Shown: piece after piece, positions 34,041 through 42,992 of the stretch | How positions within the stretch are numbered: the first letter of the stretch is position 1 | Layout of the letters: every line of letters starts with the position of its first letter | Assembly: GCA_947455205.1 (NCBI GenBank) | Contig: CANGNF010000003.1 | Span: 62,001-126,000, forward strand | Direction of reading: 5' to 3' | DNA: 64,000 nucleotides | DNA from: Acetobacteraceae bacterium | GTDB lineage: Bacteria > Pseudomonadota > Alphaproteobacteria > Acetobacterales > Acetobacteraceae | Translations under genes and position numbers: made by a program | Notes under the pieces: model-generated | Seen by the model: only the letters and a program-made list of their open reading frames with translations | What the model was told of the DNA's origin: nothing | The model's database searches: none

Positions 34041-36109
34041 GCGCGATCGGCAAGCTGCTGCGGCCACGCAGCGTCGCCATCATCGGCGCCTCGGCAGACA
34101 TGGCGAAGATGACCGGCCGCCCGGTGGGCTACCTGCAGAAGCACGGCTTTGCCGGCGCCATCTGGCCGGTGAACCCGCGCGCCACGGAGATTGCCGGCCT
34201 GACCAGCTACCCGGACATCGCGGCGCTGCCCGGCGCACCGGATGCAGCGATCATCCTGCTGGGTGCGGAGCGGGTGGAGCCGGCGGTGCGCGCCCTGGCC
34301 GAGAAGGGTTGCGCCGCGGCCATCATCCTGGCCGGTGGCTTCGCCGAATCTGGCGGTGACGGCGGGGCGCGCCAGGCGGCGCTGCAAAAGGCGGCCGGCG
34401 CCATGCGGCTGCTGGGGCCGAACACCATTGGCCTGGTGAACCTGACGGACCACATCACGCTTTCCGCCACCGGCGCGCTGGAAGTGGGTGAGCTGCCGGC
34501 CGGGCGGATCAGCGTCGTTTCGCAGTCCGGTGGCATCCTCGGCGCGCTGCTGTCACGCGCCGCGGATCGCGGCATCGGCTTCGCCAAGCTGGTGGCCACT
34601 GGGAACGAGGCCGATATCGACGCGGCCGAAGTGCTGGAAGCCCTGCTGGAGGACGAGGCCACGGGCGTTGTGGCGATGTACCTCGAGGGCCTGCGCAAGC
34701 CGGAGCGCTTCAGGGCCGCCGCCCGCCGCGCCGCCGCGCTGGGCAAGCCCGTGGTGGTGTTCAAGGTCGGGCGGTCGGAAGCGGGCGAGCGCAGCGCTTC
34801 CTCCCACACCGGCGCGCTGGCCGGGGCGGACCGGATGTTCGACGCGTTGTTCCGCCAGTTGGGCGTGATCCGCGCTGAGACCTTCAACGACCTGATCGAC
34901 ATCCCCGCCGCGCTGGTGGTCGGCAAGCGCGCGGCCGGCAAGCGGGTGGCGGTGCTGACCTCCACCGGCGGTGCCGGCACGCTGCTGGCCGATGCCGCTG
35001 GCGTCGCGGGCTTCGCCCTGCCGGACCCGGATGCGGCGACCGCCGAGCGCATCACCGCGCTGCTGGGCGAGGACGAAAAGCCCGCCGCCGCGCGCAACCC
35101 GGTGGACGTGACCCTGGCGGGCGTGAAGCCGGAGGTGTTCCGCGCTGCCATCAGCGCGCTGCTGGCCAGCGATGCCTATGACGCGGTGGTGACGGTGGTC
35201 GGCTCCTCCGCGCTGGCGCAGCCGGAGGTGGTGGCCGGCGCGCTGGCGGAATGCGCGGCAGGCAGCGCCAAGCCTTTGCTGGCCTATGTCTCGCCACAGG
35301 CGCCGCACATCGTGCGGCTGCTGAACGGCTGCGGCGTACCGGCCTTCACCGCGCCGGAAAGCCTGCCCGCCATGCTGGCCGCGTTGCAGCCGCGGGCGCC
35401 CTTGCCGGCGATGGTGGCAGCCGAACCGCTGGCGCTGCCCGAACTGCCGGAAGGTCCGCTGAACGAGGCCGAGGCCAAGGCGCTCTTCGCCCATTTCGGC
35501 GTGCCGGTGACGCGCGAATTCGCGGTGGCCGACGCGGCCGGCGCCGAGGCCGCTGCCCGCCAGCTTGGTGGCAAGGTGGTGCTGAAGATCCTGTCCCGCC
35601 ACATCGCCCACAAGAGCGACGTGGGTGGCGTGCGCGTCGGCCTCACCGCCGACCAGGTGCCGGACGCCTGTGCCGCCATGCTGGCCAGCGTCGCCGCCGC
35701 GGGCGCGCCAACGCCCGAAGGCTTCCTCGTCGGCGAGCTGGCGCGCGGCGAGGTGGAGATGATCCTCGGCTTCCACCGCGACCCGCAACTGGGCCCAGCG
35801 GTGCTGCTGGGCCTTGGCGGCGTGACGGCCGAGCTGTTCCAGGACACCACGCTGCGTCTGCTGCCACTGGCGCCCGCCGACGCCGAGGCGATGGTGGGCG
35901 AACTCCGCGCCGCCAGGCTGCTGGCCGGCTGGCGCGGCGCCCCGGCCTGCGATACCCCGGCGCTGGTGGCCGCCGTGCTCGCCTTCGCCCGCATGGCGGA
36001 GGCGTTGGGCGAGCGACTGGTGGAGGCGGAGATCAACCCGGTCTTCGTCGGCCGCGTCGGCGAGGGCGTACGCGCGGTGGACGGCCTGGCCGTGCTGCGC
36101 CGGGGTTGA
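34037..36109 (+). CDS. Acyl-CoA synthetase (NDP-forming), CoA-binding plus ATP-grasp
   Basis: 690 aa, same architecture as the gene at 4537-6669: CoA-binding domain (VAIIGASADMAKMTGRP, residues 12-28), ligase domains with GPNTIGLVN and the SSHTGALAGADRMFD region near 255-270, and ATP-grasp from about residue 470 (VLKILSRHIAHKSDVGGVRV; ends EAEINPVFVG). It makes an acyl-CoA from a carboxylate with release of ADP. Coupled by ATGA to the crotonase remnant and 11 nt ahead of the next Bug gene. Confidence 0.93.
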   Translation: MSAIGKLLRPRSVAIIGASADMAKMTGRPVGYLQKHGFAGAIWPVNPRATEIAGLTSYPDIAALPGAPDAAIILLGAERVEPAVRALAEKGCAAAIILAGGFAESGGDGGARQAALQKAAGAMRLLGPNTIGLVNLTDHITLSATGALEVGELPAGRISVVSQSGGILGALLSRAADRGIGFAKLVATGNEADIDAAEVLEALLEDEATGVVAMYLEGLRKPERFRAAARRAAALGKPVVVFKVGRSEAGERSASSHTGALAGADRMFDALFRQLGVIRAETFNDLIDIPAALVVGKRAAGKRVAVLTSTGGAGTLLADAAGVAGFALPDPDAATAERITALLGEDEKPAAARNPVDVTLAGVKPEVFRAAISALLASDAYDAVVTVVGSSALAQPEVVAGALAECAAGSAKPLLAYVSPQAPHIVRLLNGCGVPAFTAPESLPAMLAALQPRAPLPAMVAAEPLALPELPEGPLNEAEAKALFAHFGVPVTREFAVADAAGAEAAARQLGGKVVLKILSRHIAHKSDVGGVRVGLTADQVPDACAAMLASVAAAGAPTPEGFLVGELARGEVEMILGFHRDPQLGPAVLLGLGGVTAELFQDTTLRLLPLAPADAEAMVGELRAARLLAGWRGAPACDTPALVAAVLAFARMAEALGERLVEAEINPVFVGRVGEGVRAVDGLAVLRRG

Positions 36110-36120
36110 GGGAGGAAGCG

Positions 36121-37086
36121 ATGCAACACATCTCGCGCCGTCGCCTGGTTCAGGCCGGGCTGCTGCTGCCGGCCATCGCCAGGGCGGAGGCCCCCTGGCC
36201 GGACCGGCCGGTCAACCTGGTCGTGCCATTCTCGGCGGGTGGTTCCAACGACGTCTCGACGCGCATCCTGGCGCCTTACCTGCAGCAGAAGCTGGGCCCC
36301 AGCTTCGTGGTGGACAACCGCAGCGGCGGCGGCGGCTCCATCGGCACCAACTTCGCCGCCCGGGCCGCGGCGGATGGCTATACCGCCCTGGTCTCGGCCG
36401 CCAGCAACCACGTGATGAACCCGCTGGTGCTGCGCTCGACCGGCCCCAGCAACAGGGAGCTGTTCGCCGCCGTCTCCACGCTGACCGAGGTGCCCCTGGT
36501 GCTGGCGGTACCGACGGCCTCGCCGGTACGCGACCTGCCGGGACTGCTGGAGATGCTGCGCCGCTCGCCCGGGCAGAGCTACGGCTCTTCCGGCGTCGGC
36601 AGTTCGCACCATTTGGCCGGCGAGTTGTTCGTGCAGAAGACCGGGCTGGACATGGTGCACGTACCCTACCGGGGCGGCGGCCCGGCGGTGGCCGCGTTGG
36701 TGAGGGGCGAGGTCACCATGGCATTCCTGAACCTGCCGACCATCCTGCCGCACGCGCAGGGCGGCAAGCTGCGCATGATCGCCCTGGCGGAGCCACATCG
36801 CAGCGCATTGCAGCCCGAGATTCCCACCATGAACGAAGCCGGGTTGCCGGGCTTCAGCGTCTATTCCTGGTGCGCCATCTTCGTGCCGCGTGGCACCCCG
36901 GCCGCGGTGATCGCCCGCTTCAACCAGGCGATCCGGGAGGTGGTGGCGGAACCCGCCGTGCAGACCCGCTTCACCGCCCTGGGCGTGGAGGCGCGCGCTT
37001 CCACGCCGGAGCGGTTTGAGGAGATCGTCGCGCAGGACTTTGCCTTCTGGGAGCCGGTGATCCGCAATGCCAACATCCAGCCTTGA
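36121..37086 (+). CDS. Bug family tripartite tricarboxylate transporter substrate-binding protein
   Basis: 321 aa. Signal peptide RRLVQAGLLLPAIARA; NLVVPFSAGGSNDVSTRILA, FVVDNRSGGGGSIGTNFA and HVPYRGGGPAVAALVRG are the ligand loops. The loop reads SAGGSND instead of PPGGxxD. ATG 36121 follows GGGAGGA (spacing 4-5). It is the second receptor of this operon, implying two substrates or two affinities for one pathway. Confidence 0.93.
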   Translation: MQHISRRRLVQAGLLLPAIARAEAPWPDRPVNLVVPFSAGGSNDVSTRILAPYLQQKLGPSFVVDNRSGGGGSIGTNFAARAAADGYTALVSAASNHVMNPLVLRSTGPSNRELFAAVSTLTEVPLVLAVPTASPVRDLPGLLEMLRRSPGQSYGSSGVGSSHHLAGELFVQKTGLDMVHVPYRGGGPAVAALVRGEVTMAFLNLPTILPHAQGGKLRMIALAEPHRSALQPEIPTMNEAGLPGFSVYSWCAIFVPRGTPAAVIARFNQAIREVVAEPAVQTRFTALGVEARASTPERFEEIVAQDFAFWEPVIRNANIQP

Positions 37087-37090
37087 AGCG

Positions 37091-38283
37091 ATGCACGACC
37101 CACGGCCCTTCGCCGGCCTGCGGGTGATCGACGCCACGCATGTGCTGGCCGGGCCCTTCGCCGCCTATCAGCTGGCGGTGCTGGGGGCCGATGTCATCAA
37201 GGTGGAATCGCCGAGCGAGCCGGACCAGGCGCGCGCCCAGGGCTCCGACCGGCGGCTGAGCGAGATGGGCATGGGCACCGCCTTCATGACCCAGGCGTCC
37301 AACAAGCGCGCGGTGACGCTGAACCTGAAGAGCGCAGGCGGCGTCGCGGCCATGAAGCGCCTAGTCGAACAGGCGGACGTCTTCGTCGAGAACTACCGCC
37401 CCGGCGCCTTCGAGGCGCTCGGACTCGGCTACGAGGCACTGTCGGCGATCAATCCCCGGCTGATCTACTGCTCGATGTCCGCCTTTGGCCAGAACGGCCC
37501 ACGCGCGGAGCAGACCGGCTACGACAACATCCTGCAGGCCATGTCCGGGCTGATGGCGATGACCGGCACGGCGGAGGTCGCCCCGCTGAAGACCGGCGCC
37601 CCGGTGGTGGACTACGCCACCGGCACCATGGGCGCCTTCGCCATCGCCACCGCGCTGTTCCACCGGGAACGTACTGGCCGGGGCCAGCATATCGACCTGG
37701 CGATGCTGGACGTCGCCCTGGTGCTGAGCGGCTCGCACATCACCGCGCATGGCTGGAACGGCGCGCATCCGGAACCGCATGGCAACAGCTTCCCGTTCGC
37801 CACCATCGGCTGCTACCAGGCGGAAGACGCGCCCATGATGGTCAGCGCCTCCAACCTGCGCCAGCAGCGCCGCCTGTGGCTGGCGCTGGGGCGGCCGGAC
37901 ATGGTGAAGCAGAACAACAGCCAGCGGCTGGATGCCCATGCGGCGGAAGCCGCGGTACTGGCCGGCATCTTCGCCACACGCCCGGCCGACGAGTGGGAAA
38001 CCTACCTCCAGCGCCATCGCGTCCCGGTGGGGCGCATCCACACCATGCGGGAGGCGGTGGCCGACCCACAGGTGCCGCATCGCGCCGTACTGCACCGGCA
38101 TGCGGCGGTGGAGGCGATCGGCGGCCCGCTGACCGTGCCGGTCGCGGCCTTCCGCCTGCACCACGGTGGCCCAGCGTGGAGACGCCGCCGCGACCGGTGG
38201 GCGCCGATACCGATGCCGTGCTGCGCGAAGCTGGATTCACGTCGGCGGAGATCGCCAGCCTGCGCGACGCCGGCGATATCTGA
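37091..38283 (+). pseudogene. CaiB/BaiF family CoA-transferase, frameshifted near its 3' end
   Basis: Class III CoA-transferase. Residues 1 to about 360 read normally: FAGLRVIDATHVLAGPFAAY, then DVIKVESPSE, the catalytic-type Asp region ASNKRAVTLNLKS, and IDLAMLDVALVLSGSH. At the CCC run 38170-38172 the frame shifts; one extra C would restore the expected C-terminus (PSVETPPRPVGADTDAVLRE and the closing IASLRDAGDI, ending at 38283), giving 397 aa, the family norm. As written, translation would leave frame and continue through the next gene's antiphase. Either a real mutation or a homopolymer sequencing error; the lost part is only the last 35 or so residues. Confidence 0.85.
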
Positions 38284-38315
38284 TGCAATAACGCGACTTT
38301 CGAGGAGAACGACCC

Positions 38316-39116
38316 ATGTCGCAGCGCTTCACCAACAAGGTTGCCATCGTGACCGGCGCGGGCTGCGTCGGCCCCGGCTGGGGCAATGGCCGCGCCATCG
38401 CCTGCGGGCTGGCGGCGGAAGGCGCCATCGTCATCGGCGTGGACCGCAATGCCGAAAGCATGACCGAGACCGCCGAGCGCATCGCCGCCGAGGGCGGGCG
38501 CTTCGAGCAGGCGGTGCTGGATGTGCGGGACAGCGCCGCCATTGCCGCGCTGGTGGCCGATGTCGTGTCCCGGCACGGCAGGATCGACGTGCTGGTCAAC
38601 AACGTGGGTGGCTCGGCGCCAGGCGGTCCGGTCGAGATGGCGGAGGAGACCTGGGACCTCCAGATCGACGTGAACCTGAAGAGCGTGTTCCTCACCCTCA
38701 AGCACGTGCTGCCGGTGATGGAGCGGCAGGGTGCGGGCGCGGTGGTGAACATCGCCAGCACCTCGGGCATCCGCTTCACGGGCGCGGCGCAGGTCGCCTA
38801 TGCCGCGTCCAAGGCCGGCGTCATCCAGCTTTCCCGCGTGGTGGCGGTGCAGTACGCGGCCAAGGGGGTGCGGGTGAACACCGTGGTGCCGGGGCAGATG
38901 CACACGCCGATGGTGGAGGTTCGCCTGGCCGGCCAGCGTGCCGGGGGCGACGTGGACGCCCTGGTCAAGCAGCGCGTCGCCCGCATCCCCATGGGGTTCG
39001 CCGGCGATGGGCGGGATACGGCGGCGGCCGCGCTGTTCCTGGCGTCCGACGAGGCGCGCTTCGTCACCGGCACCGAGCTGGTGGTCGATGGCGGCATGTC
39101 CGTGCGCTGCGGCTGA
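38316..39116 (+). CDS. SDR family NAD(P)-dependent oxidoreductase
   Basis: 266 aa short-chain dehydrogenase. The nucleotide loop is extended (VTGAGCVGPGWGNGRAIA), which is atypical next to the plain TGxxxGIG and seen in a subset of SDRs; NNVGG at about 90, catalytic Ser in NIASTSGIR, and YAASK at about 160. C-terminus VTGTELVVDGGMS. AGGAGAA lies upstream of ATG 38316. Last gene of the Bug/CoA operon; it may oxidise a hydroxyacyl intermediate. Confidence 0.92.
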   Translation: MSQRFTNKVAIVTGAGCVGPGWGNGRAIACGLAAEGAIVIGVDRNAESMTETAERIAAEGGRFEQAVLDVRDSAAIAALVADVVSRHGRIDVLVNNVGGSAPGGPVEMAEETWDLQIDVNLKSVFLTLKHVLPVMERQGAGAVVNIASTSGIRFTGAAQVAYAASKAGVIQLSRVVAVQYAAKGVRVNTVVPGQMHTPMVEVRLAGQRAGGDVDALVKQRVARIPMGFAGDGRDTAAAALFLASDEARFVTGTELVVDGGMSVRCG

Positions 39117-39478
39117 TCGGCGGGCACCGCTGAGGGCGCCGTGCCTGCGAGGCTGTGGTGAGGCGGGGTACTGCAGCCGCGGGTTTTCCATCAGGCGACG
39201 TCTTGCTACCGAGGGCGTTCCTTGGCCGCTTTCCGCACGGCCGAGCGGAAGCTTTCCGCCGCGACCCCGCTGCGGGACGCGACCCGGAGTGGGGGGCCGA
39301 CGAGCGCAACCACATTAACTGGCCTGGCTGAAATCGGCCACCGCGGATGGTGGAACCGCTCGGCGGGCGGCATCGGGCGCGGTCGTAGCTGGAGCAGGTC
39401 ACCAGCATCGACTTCGTCGCAGCCCATGCCCGGCAGAAAGCGTCTTTGCCCGGCTGCCCCACCAGCCACCGAGCACAT
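39117..39478. other. Intergenic region before the phn operon
   Basis: About 360 nt with no convincing gene on either strand. Short open frames exist but show no conserved motif. The phn regulatory site begins at 39479. Confidence 0.4.
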
Positions 39479-39511
39479 CGTCATCAACCCGTCACACAAA
39501 CGTCATCCCCC
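39479..39511 (+). promoter_or_regulatory. PhoB (Pho) box upstream of phnC
   Basis: Three direct repeats at exactly 11-nt steps: CGTCATCAACC (39479), CGTCACACAAA (39490) and CGTCATCCCCC (39501). PhoB binds 11-bp direct repeats beginning with TGTCA-like cores, so this predicts induction of the phn operon under phosphate limitation. It ends 47 nt before phnC. Confidence 0.75.
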
Positions 39512-39558
39512 GGCAAAGCGCGCTGGCTACGCAGCAGTGTCAATGAACGGGTAACATC

Positions 39559-40362
39559 ATGCTGGTCATCGAGGGGCTGACGCGACGCTTCGGCAAGGCG
39601 ACGGCGGTCGACGGCCTCGACCTTCAATTCCAGCGCGGCGAGTTCGTCGGCGTCATCGGCCGCTCCGGCGCCGGCAAGTCCACGCTGCTGCGGATGATCA
39701 ACCGCCTGCAGGATCCCAGCGCCGGCCGCATCCTGTGGCAGGGCCGCGACGTCACCGCCCTGCGCGGTGCCGAGTTGCGGGCCTGGCGCGCCAGCTGCGC
39801 CATGGTGTTCCAGCAGTTCAACCTGTCGCCGCGGCTGGATGTGCTGACCAACGTGCTGGTCGGCCGGCTCAACCACGTGCCGACCTGGCGCGCCCTGCTG
39901 CGCCTGTGGCCGGAAGCGGACCGCGCGGTCGCGCTTTCGGCGCTGGAGCAGCTCGGCATGGGGCAGCTGGCGGCGCAGCGCGCCGGGCAGCTTTCCGGCG
40001 GCCAGCAGCAGCGCGTCGCCATCGCCCGGGCGCTGGTGCAGGAACCCGAGATCATCCTGGCGGACGAACCCGTCGCCTCGCTGGACCCGCGCAACGCCGA
40101 CCTGGTGATGGAGGCGCTGGCCGACATCAACCGGCGCTACGGCATCACCGTGCTGTGCAACCTACATTCGCTGGACCTCGCGCGACGCTACTGCACCCGG
40201 CTGGTTGGCCTGGCACAGGGCCGCGTGGTGTTCGACGACGTACCGGACGCCCTGACCGCCAACGCCGCCCGCGCGCTGTACGGCACCGAGGCGCGCGATG
40301 TCCTGGCCCCCACCCCCGACGCGCTGGCGCTGCCGAACGGCTTCGCCTCCGCCGCCGCCTGA
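39559..40362 (+). CDS. phnC: Phosphonate ABC transporter ATP-binding protein PhnC
   Basis: 267 aa ABC ATPase. Walker [10 protein letters not shown] (about residue 35), Q-loop VFQQFNL, signature [15 protein letters not shown], Walker B IILADEP and the H-switch His in [10 protein letters not shown]. The length and [13 protein letters not shown] segment fit PhnC. It powers import of phosphonates (or phosphate/phosphite) with PhnD and the two PhnE proteins that follow. First gene of the operon, preceded by a Pho box. Start ATG 39559; the ribosome site is weak. Confidence 0.95.
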   Translation: MLVIEGLTRRFGKATAVDGLDLQFQRGEFVGVIGRSGAGKSTLLRMINRLQDPSAGRILWQGRDVTALRGAELRAWRASCAMVFQQFNLSPRLDVLTNVLVGRLNHVPTWRALLRLWPEADRAVALSALEQLGMGQLAAQRAGQLSGGQQQRVAIARALVQEPEIILADEPVASLDPRNADLVMEALADINRRYGITVLCNLHSLDLARRYCTRLVGLAQGRVVFDDVPDALTANAARALYGTEARDVLAPTPDALALPNGFASAAA

Positions 40363-40385
40363 ACCGCTCCACGGAGATTCCCCCC

Positions 40386-41288
40386 ATGCTGCTGTCCCGC
40401 CGTAGCCTGCTGGCTGCGCCCGCGCTGCTGCCCGCCATCGCCTCAGCCCAGCCCTGGCGCGCAACCCACCCGGAACTGACCTTCGCGGTTATCCCGGCCG
40501 AGAACGCCTCGGGCGTGAACGACCGCTATGCCCCCTTCATCGCCTATCTCGGCGCCGCCATCGGTACCAAGGTGACGCTGCGCGTGGCCAACGACTACGC
40601 CGCGGTCATCGAGGGCCAGCGCGCCGGCAACATCCATATCGGCTACTACGGCCCCTCGGCCTACGCGCGCGCCCTGATGACCGGCGCGCAGGTGGAAACC
40701 GTGGCCATTGAGGTCAACGAGGACGGCACCAAGGGCTACTACTCCGTCTTCTACGTGCGGAAGGACAGCCCCTACCAGAACGTGCAGGACCTGCGTGGGA
40801 AGAACCTTGGCCTGGTGGATCCCAACAGCACCAGCGGCAACAACGTGCCGCGCTTCGCCCTGAACAAGATGGGCATCAACCCCGACCAGTTCTTCGGTCG
40901 CGTGGTCTATACCGGCAGCCACGAGAACGCTGTCATCGCGCTGCAGCAGGGCACCGTGGACATGGCGGCCAACTGGTGGAACGACGAGGCCGAGAGCAAC
41001 CTGATGCGCATGGAGCGCAAGGGCATGGCGAAGTACGCCGACTTCCGCATCGTGTTCAAATCCGACCAGATCGTGAACTCGCCGATCGCCATGCTCAGCA
41101 CCCTGCCCGCCGAGCTGCGCGCCGCGATCCGCGACGCCATCCTCGCCTTCCCGGAGCGCGAGGCCGCCGCCTTCACCCGCATGACGGACGGCAAGCAGCG
41201 CCCCTGGCAAGCGGTGACGAACGAAGCCTACCAGCCGATCATCGAGCTGAACCGGTTCGTCGACGGCCTGCGCCGCCAGCGCGGCTGA
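40386..41288 (+). CDS. phnD: Phosphonate ABC transporter substrate-binding protein PhnD
   Basis: 300 aa periplasmic receptor. N-terminal signal (RRSLLAAPALLPAIASAQ), then LTFAVIPAENASGVNDRYAP, the phosphonate pocket region GYYGPSAYARAL, DPNSTSGNNVPRFAL (Ser/Thr cluster that holds the phosphonate oxygens) and TGSHENAVIALQQGTVDMAA. ATG 40386 lies 23 nt after phnC. Belongs to the PhnD/phosphite-binding superfamily; phosphonate is favoured by the operon order. Confidence 0.95.
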   Translation: MLLSRRSLLAAPALLPAIASAQPWRATHPELTFAVIPAENASGVNDRYAPFIAYLGAAIGTKVTLRVANDYAAVIEGQRAGNIHIGYYGPSAYARALMTGAQVETVAIEVNEDGTKGYYSVFYVRKDSPYQNVQDLRGKNLGLVDPNSTSGNNVPRFALNKMGINPDQFFGRVVYTGSHENAVIALQQGTVDMAANWWNDEAESNLMRMERKGMAKYADFRIVFKSDQIVNSPIAMLSTLPAELRAAIRDAILAFPEREAAAFTRMTDGKQRPWQAVTNEAYQPIIELNRFVDGLRRQRG

Positions 41289-41292
41289 GCAA

Positions 41293-42171
41293 ATGAGCCT
41301 GGCACTGCCGCTGCTGCCGGCCGACAGGCTGGCGCCGCTGGCCGCGGGCTATGCGCGCGCCGGCCGCGCCAGGCTGTGGCGTGGTACGGCGGCGGTGCTG
41401 GCGCTTGTCGGCGCGGTCAGCCTCAGCGGCTGGTATGTCGAGGCCGACCCGGCGAAGCTGGCCGCCAACTTCCCCCGCTTCCTCGACTACTTTACCCGGC
41501 TGGCGACGCTGGAGAATGGCGGCGGCGGCGTCTGGACCGACCCCGCCGAGTGGTTCTGGGGCTGGAAGCACTGGCTCGCGCTGCTCGGCGACACCCTGCT
41601 GATGGCCTATGCCGGCACGCTGTTCGGTGCGCTGGGCGGCTTCTGCCTGGCGGTGCTGGGCGCGCGCAACCTGGTGCGGCGGGCCTGGTTGCGCTGGGCG
41701 GTGCGGCGCGTGGCCGAGTTCTGCCGCACCGTGCCGGAGATGGTCTTCGCGCTGCTCTTCGTCATCGCCTTCGGCCTAGGTCCGCTGCCGGGGGTGATGG
41801 CGCTGGGCATCCACACGCTGGGCTCGCTGGGCAAGCAGATCACCGAGGTGGTCGAGAACATCGACATGAAGCCGGTGGACGGCGCCACCGCGGCCGGCGC
41901 CGGCTGGGTGGCCATGGTGCGCTTCGCGGTGCTGCCGCAGGTGCTGCCGGGCTTCCTCAGCTACACGCTGCTGCGCTTCGAGATCAATGTGCGCGGCGCC
42001 GCGGTGCTGGGCTTCGTCGGCGCCGGCGGCATCGGCCAGGACCTGGTCGAGGCGATCCGCAAGTTCTACTACAACGACGTCGCGGCGCTGCTGGTCATCA
42101 TCATCCTGACCGTGGTGCTGATCGACACGCTGACCGGCTGGCTGCGCCGCGGCCTGATGGTGGCGCGATGA
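41293..42171 (+). CDS. phnE: Phosphonate ABC transporter permease PhnE (first copy)
   Basis: 292 aa inner-membrane protein with about six helices and the ABC permease EAA loop (VDGATAAGAGWVAMVRFAVL). N-terminal helix ALVGAVSLSGWYVE, later FCRTVPEMVFALLFVIAFGLG. Starts 4 nt after phnD. Overlaps the second phnE by ATGA at 42168-42171. Two PhnE-like permeases are common in alphaproteobacterial phn loci and probably form a heterodimer. Confidence 0.94.
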   Translation: MSLALPLLPADRLAPLAAGYARAGRARLWRGTAAVLALVGAVSLSGWYVEADPAKLAANFPRFLDYFTRLATLENGGGGVWTDPAEWFWGWKHWLALLGDTLLMAYAGTLFGALGGFCLAVLGARNLVRRAWLRWAVRRVAEFCRTVPEMVFALLFVIAFGLGPLPGVMALGIHTLGSLGKQITEVVENIDMKPVDGATAAGAGWVAMVRFAVLPQVLPGFLSYTLLRFEINVRGAAVLGFVGAGGIGQDLVEAIRKFYYNDVAALLVIIILTVVLIDTLTGWLRRGLMVAR

Positions 42172-42992
42172 CCCCCGCCGACCTGCCGGCGCTGCGCCAG
42201 CGCTACCCCGCGCAGTTCCGCCGGCTGACCGGGGGCCGCGTGGCGGCGATGCTGGGGCTGCTCGCCGGGCTGGCGCTGCTGGCCCTGGCGGTGTGGCGGC
42301 TGGAACTGATGCCGGGCCGCTTCCTCGCCGGGCTGGGCCAGCTGTGGCACTTCCTCACGCTGATGCTGCCGCCCGACCCGGGGCCGCATCTGCCGCTGAT
42401 CCTGCGCGGCATCGGCGAGACGCTGGCCATCGCCTGTCTGGGTACGTTGATCGCGGCCGTGCTGGCGCTGCCCCTGGCGCTGCTGGCAGCGCGCAACACC
42501 ACCATCCATGGCGTCATGCGCTTCCTCAGCCGTCGCGTGCTGGATTCGGTGCGTGGCGTGGACGCGCTGATCTGGGCGTTGATCTGGGTTGGCGTGGTCG
42601 GGCTTGGCCCCTTCGCCGGCGTGCTGGCCATCGCCACATCGGATATCGGCACCTTCGGCAAGATGTTCTCGGAGGCGCTGGAGGCCGCGGAGCGTGGCCC
42701 GGAAGAAGGCGTGCTCGCATCCGGCGGCGGCGAGTTGGCGCGCATCCGCTTCGGCGTGGTGCCGCAGGTGCTGCCCGTGATGGCCGGCCAGGTGCTGTAC
42801 CTGTTCGAGAGCAACGTGCGCTCCTCCGCCATCATCGGTATCGTCGGCGCCGGCGGCATCGGCCTGCATCTGGCGGAGATGATCCGCACCTTGGAATGGC
42901 CGGCGGTCTCCTGCATCGTGCTGCTGATCCTGGTGGTGGTGGCCGCCATTGATGTTCTTTCGTCCCGCCTGCGTGCGGGCATGGCGGGCTGA
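42168..42992 (+). CDS. phnE: Phosphonate ABC transporter permease PhnE (second copy)
   Basis: 274 aa, paralogous to the preceding permease: SRRVLDSVRGVDALIWALIW, then GPFAGVLAIATSDIGTFGKM and the EAA-type loop with LPVMAGQVLYLFESNVRSSA, GIVGAGGIGL. The start at ATG 42168 overlaps the first copy's stop. It is followed with no gap by phnN (TGA at 42990-42992, ATG at 42993). Confidence 0.94.
   Translation: MTPADLPALRQRYPAQFRRLTGGRVAAMLGLLAGLALLALAVWRLELMPGRFLAGLGQLWHFLTLMLPPDPGPHLPLILRGIGETLAIACLGTLIAAVLALPLALLAARNTTIHGVMRFLSRRVLDSVRGVDALIWALIWVGVVGLGPFAGVLAIATSDIGTFGKMFSEALEAAERGPEEGVLASGGGELARIRFGVVPQVLPVMAGQVLYLFESNVRSSAIIGIVGAGGIGLHLAEMIRTLEWPAVSCIVLLILVVVAAIDVLSSRLRAGMAG

Noticed and set aside
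39206-39499. Possible small minus-strand gene before phnC
   Set aside because: No ribosome site or conserved motif, and it would overlap the Pho box.
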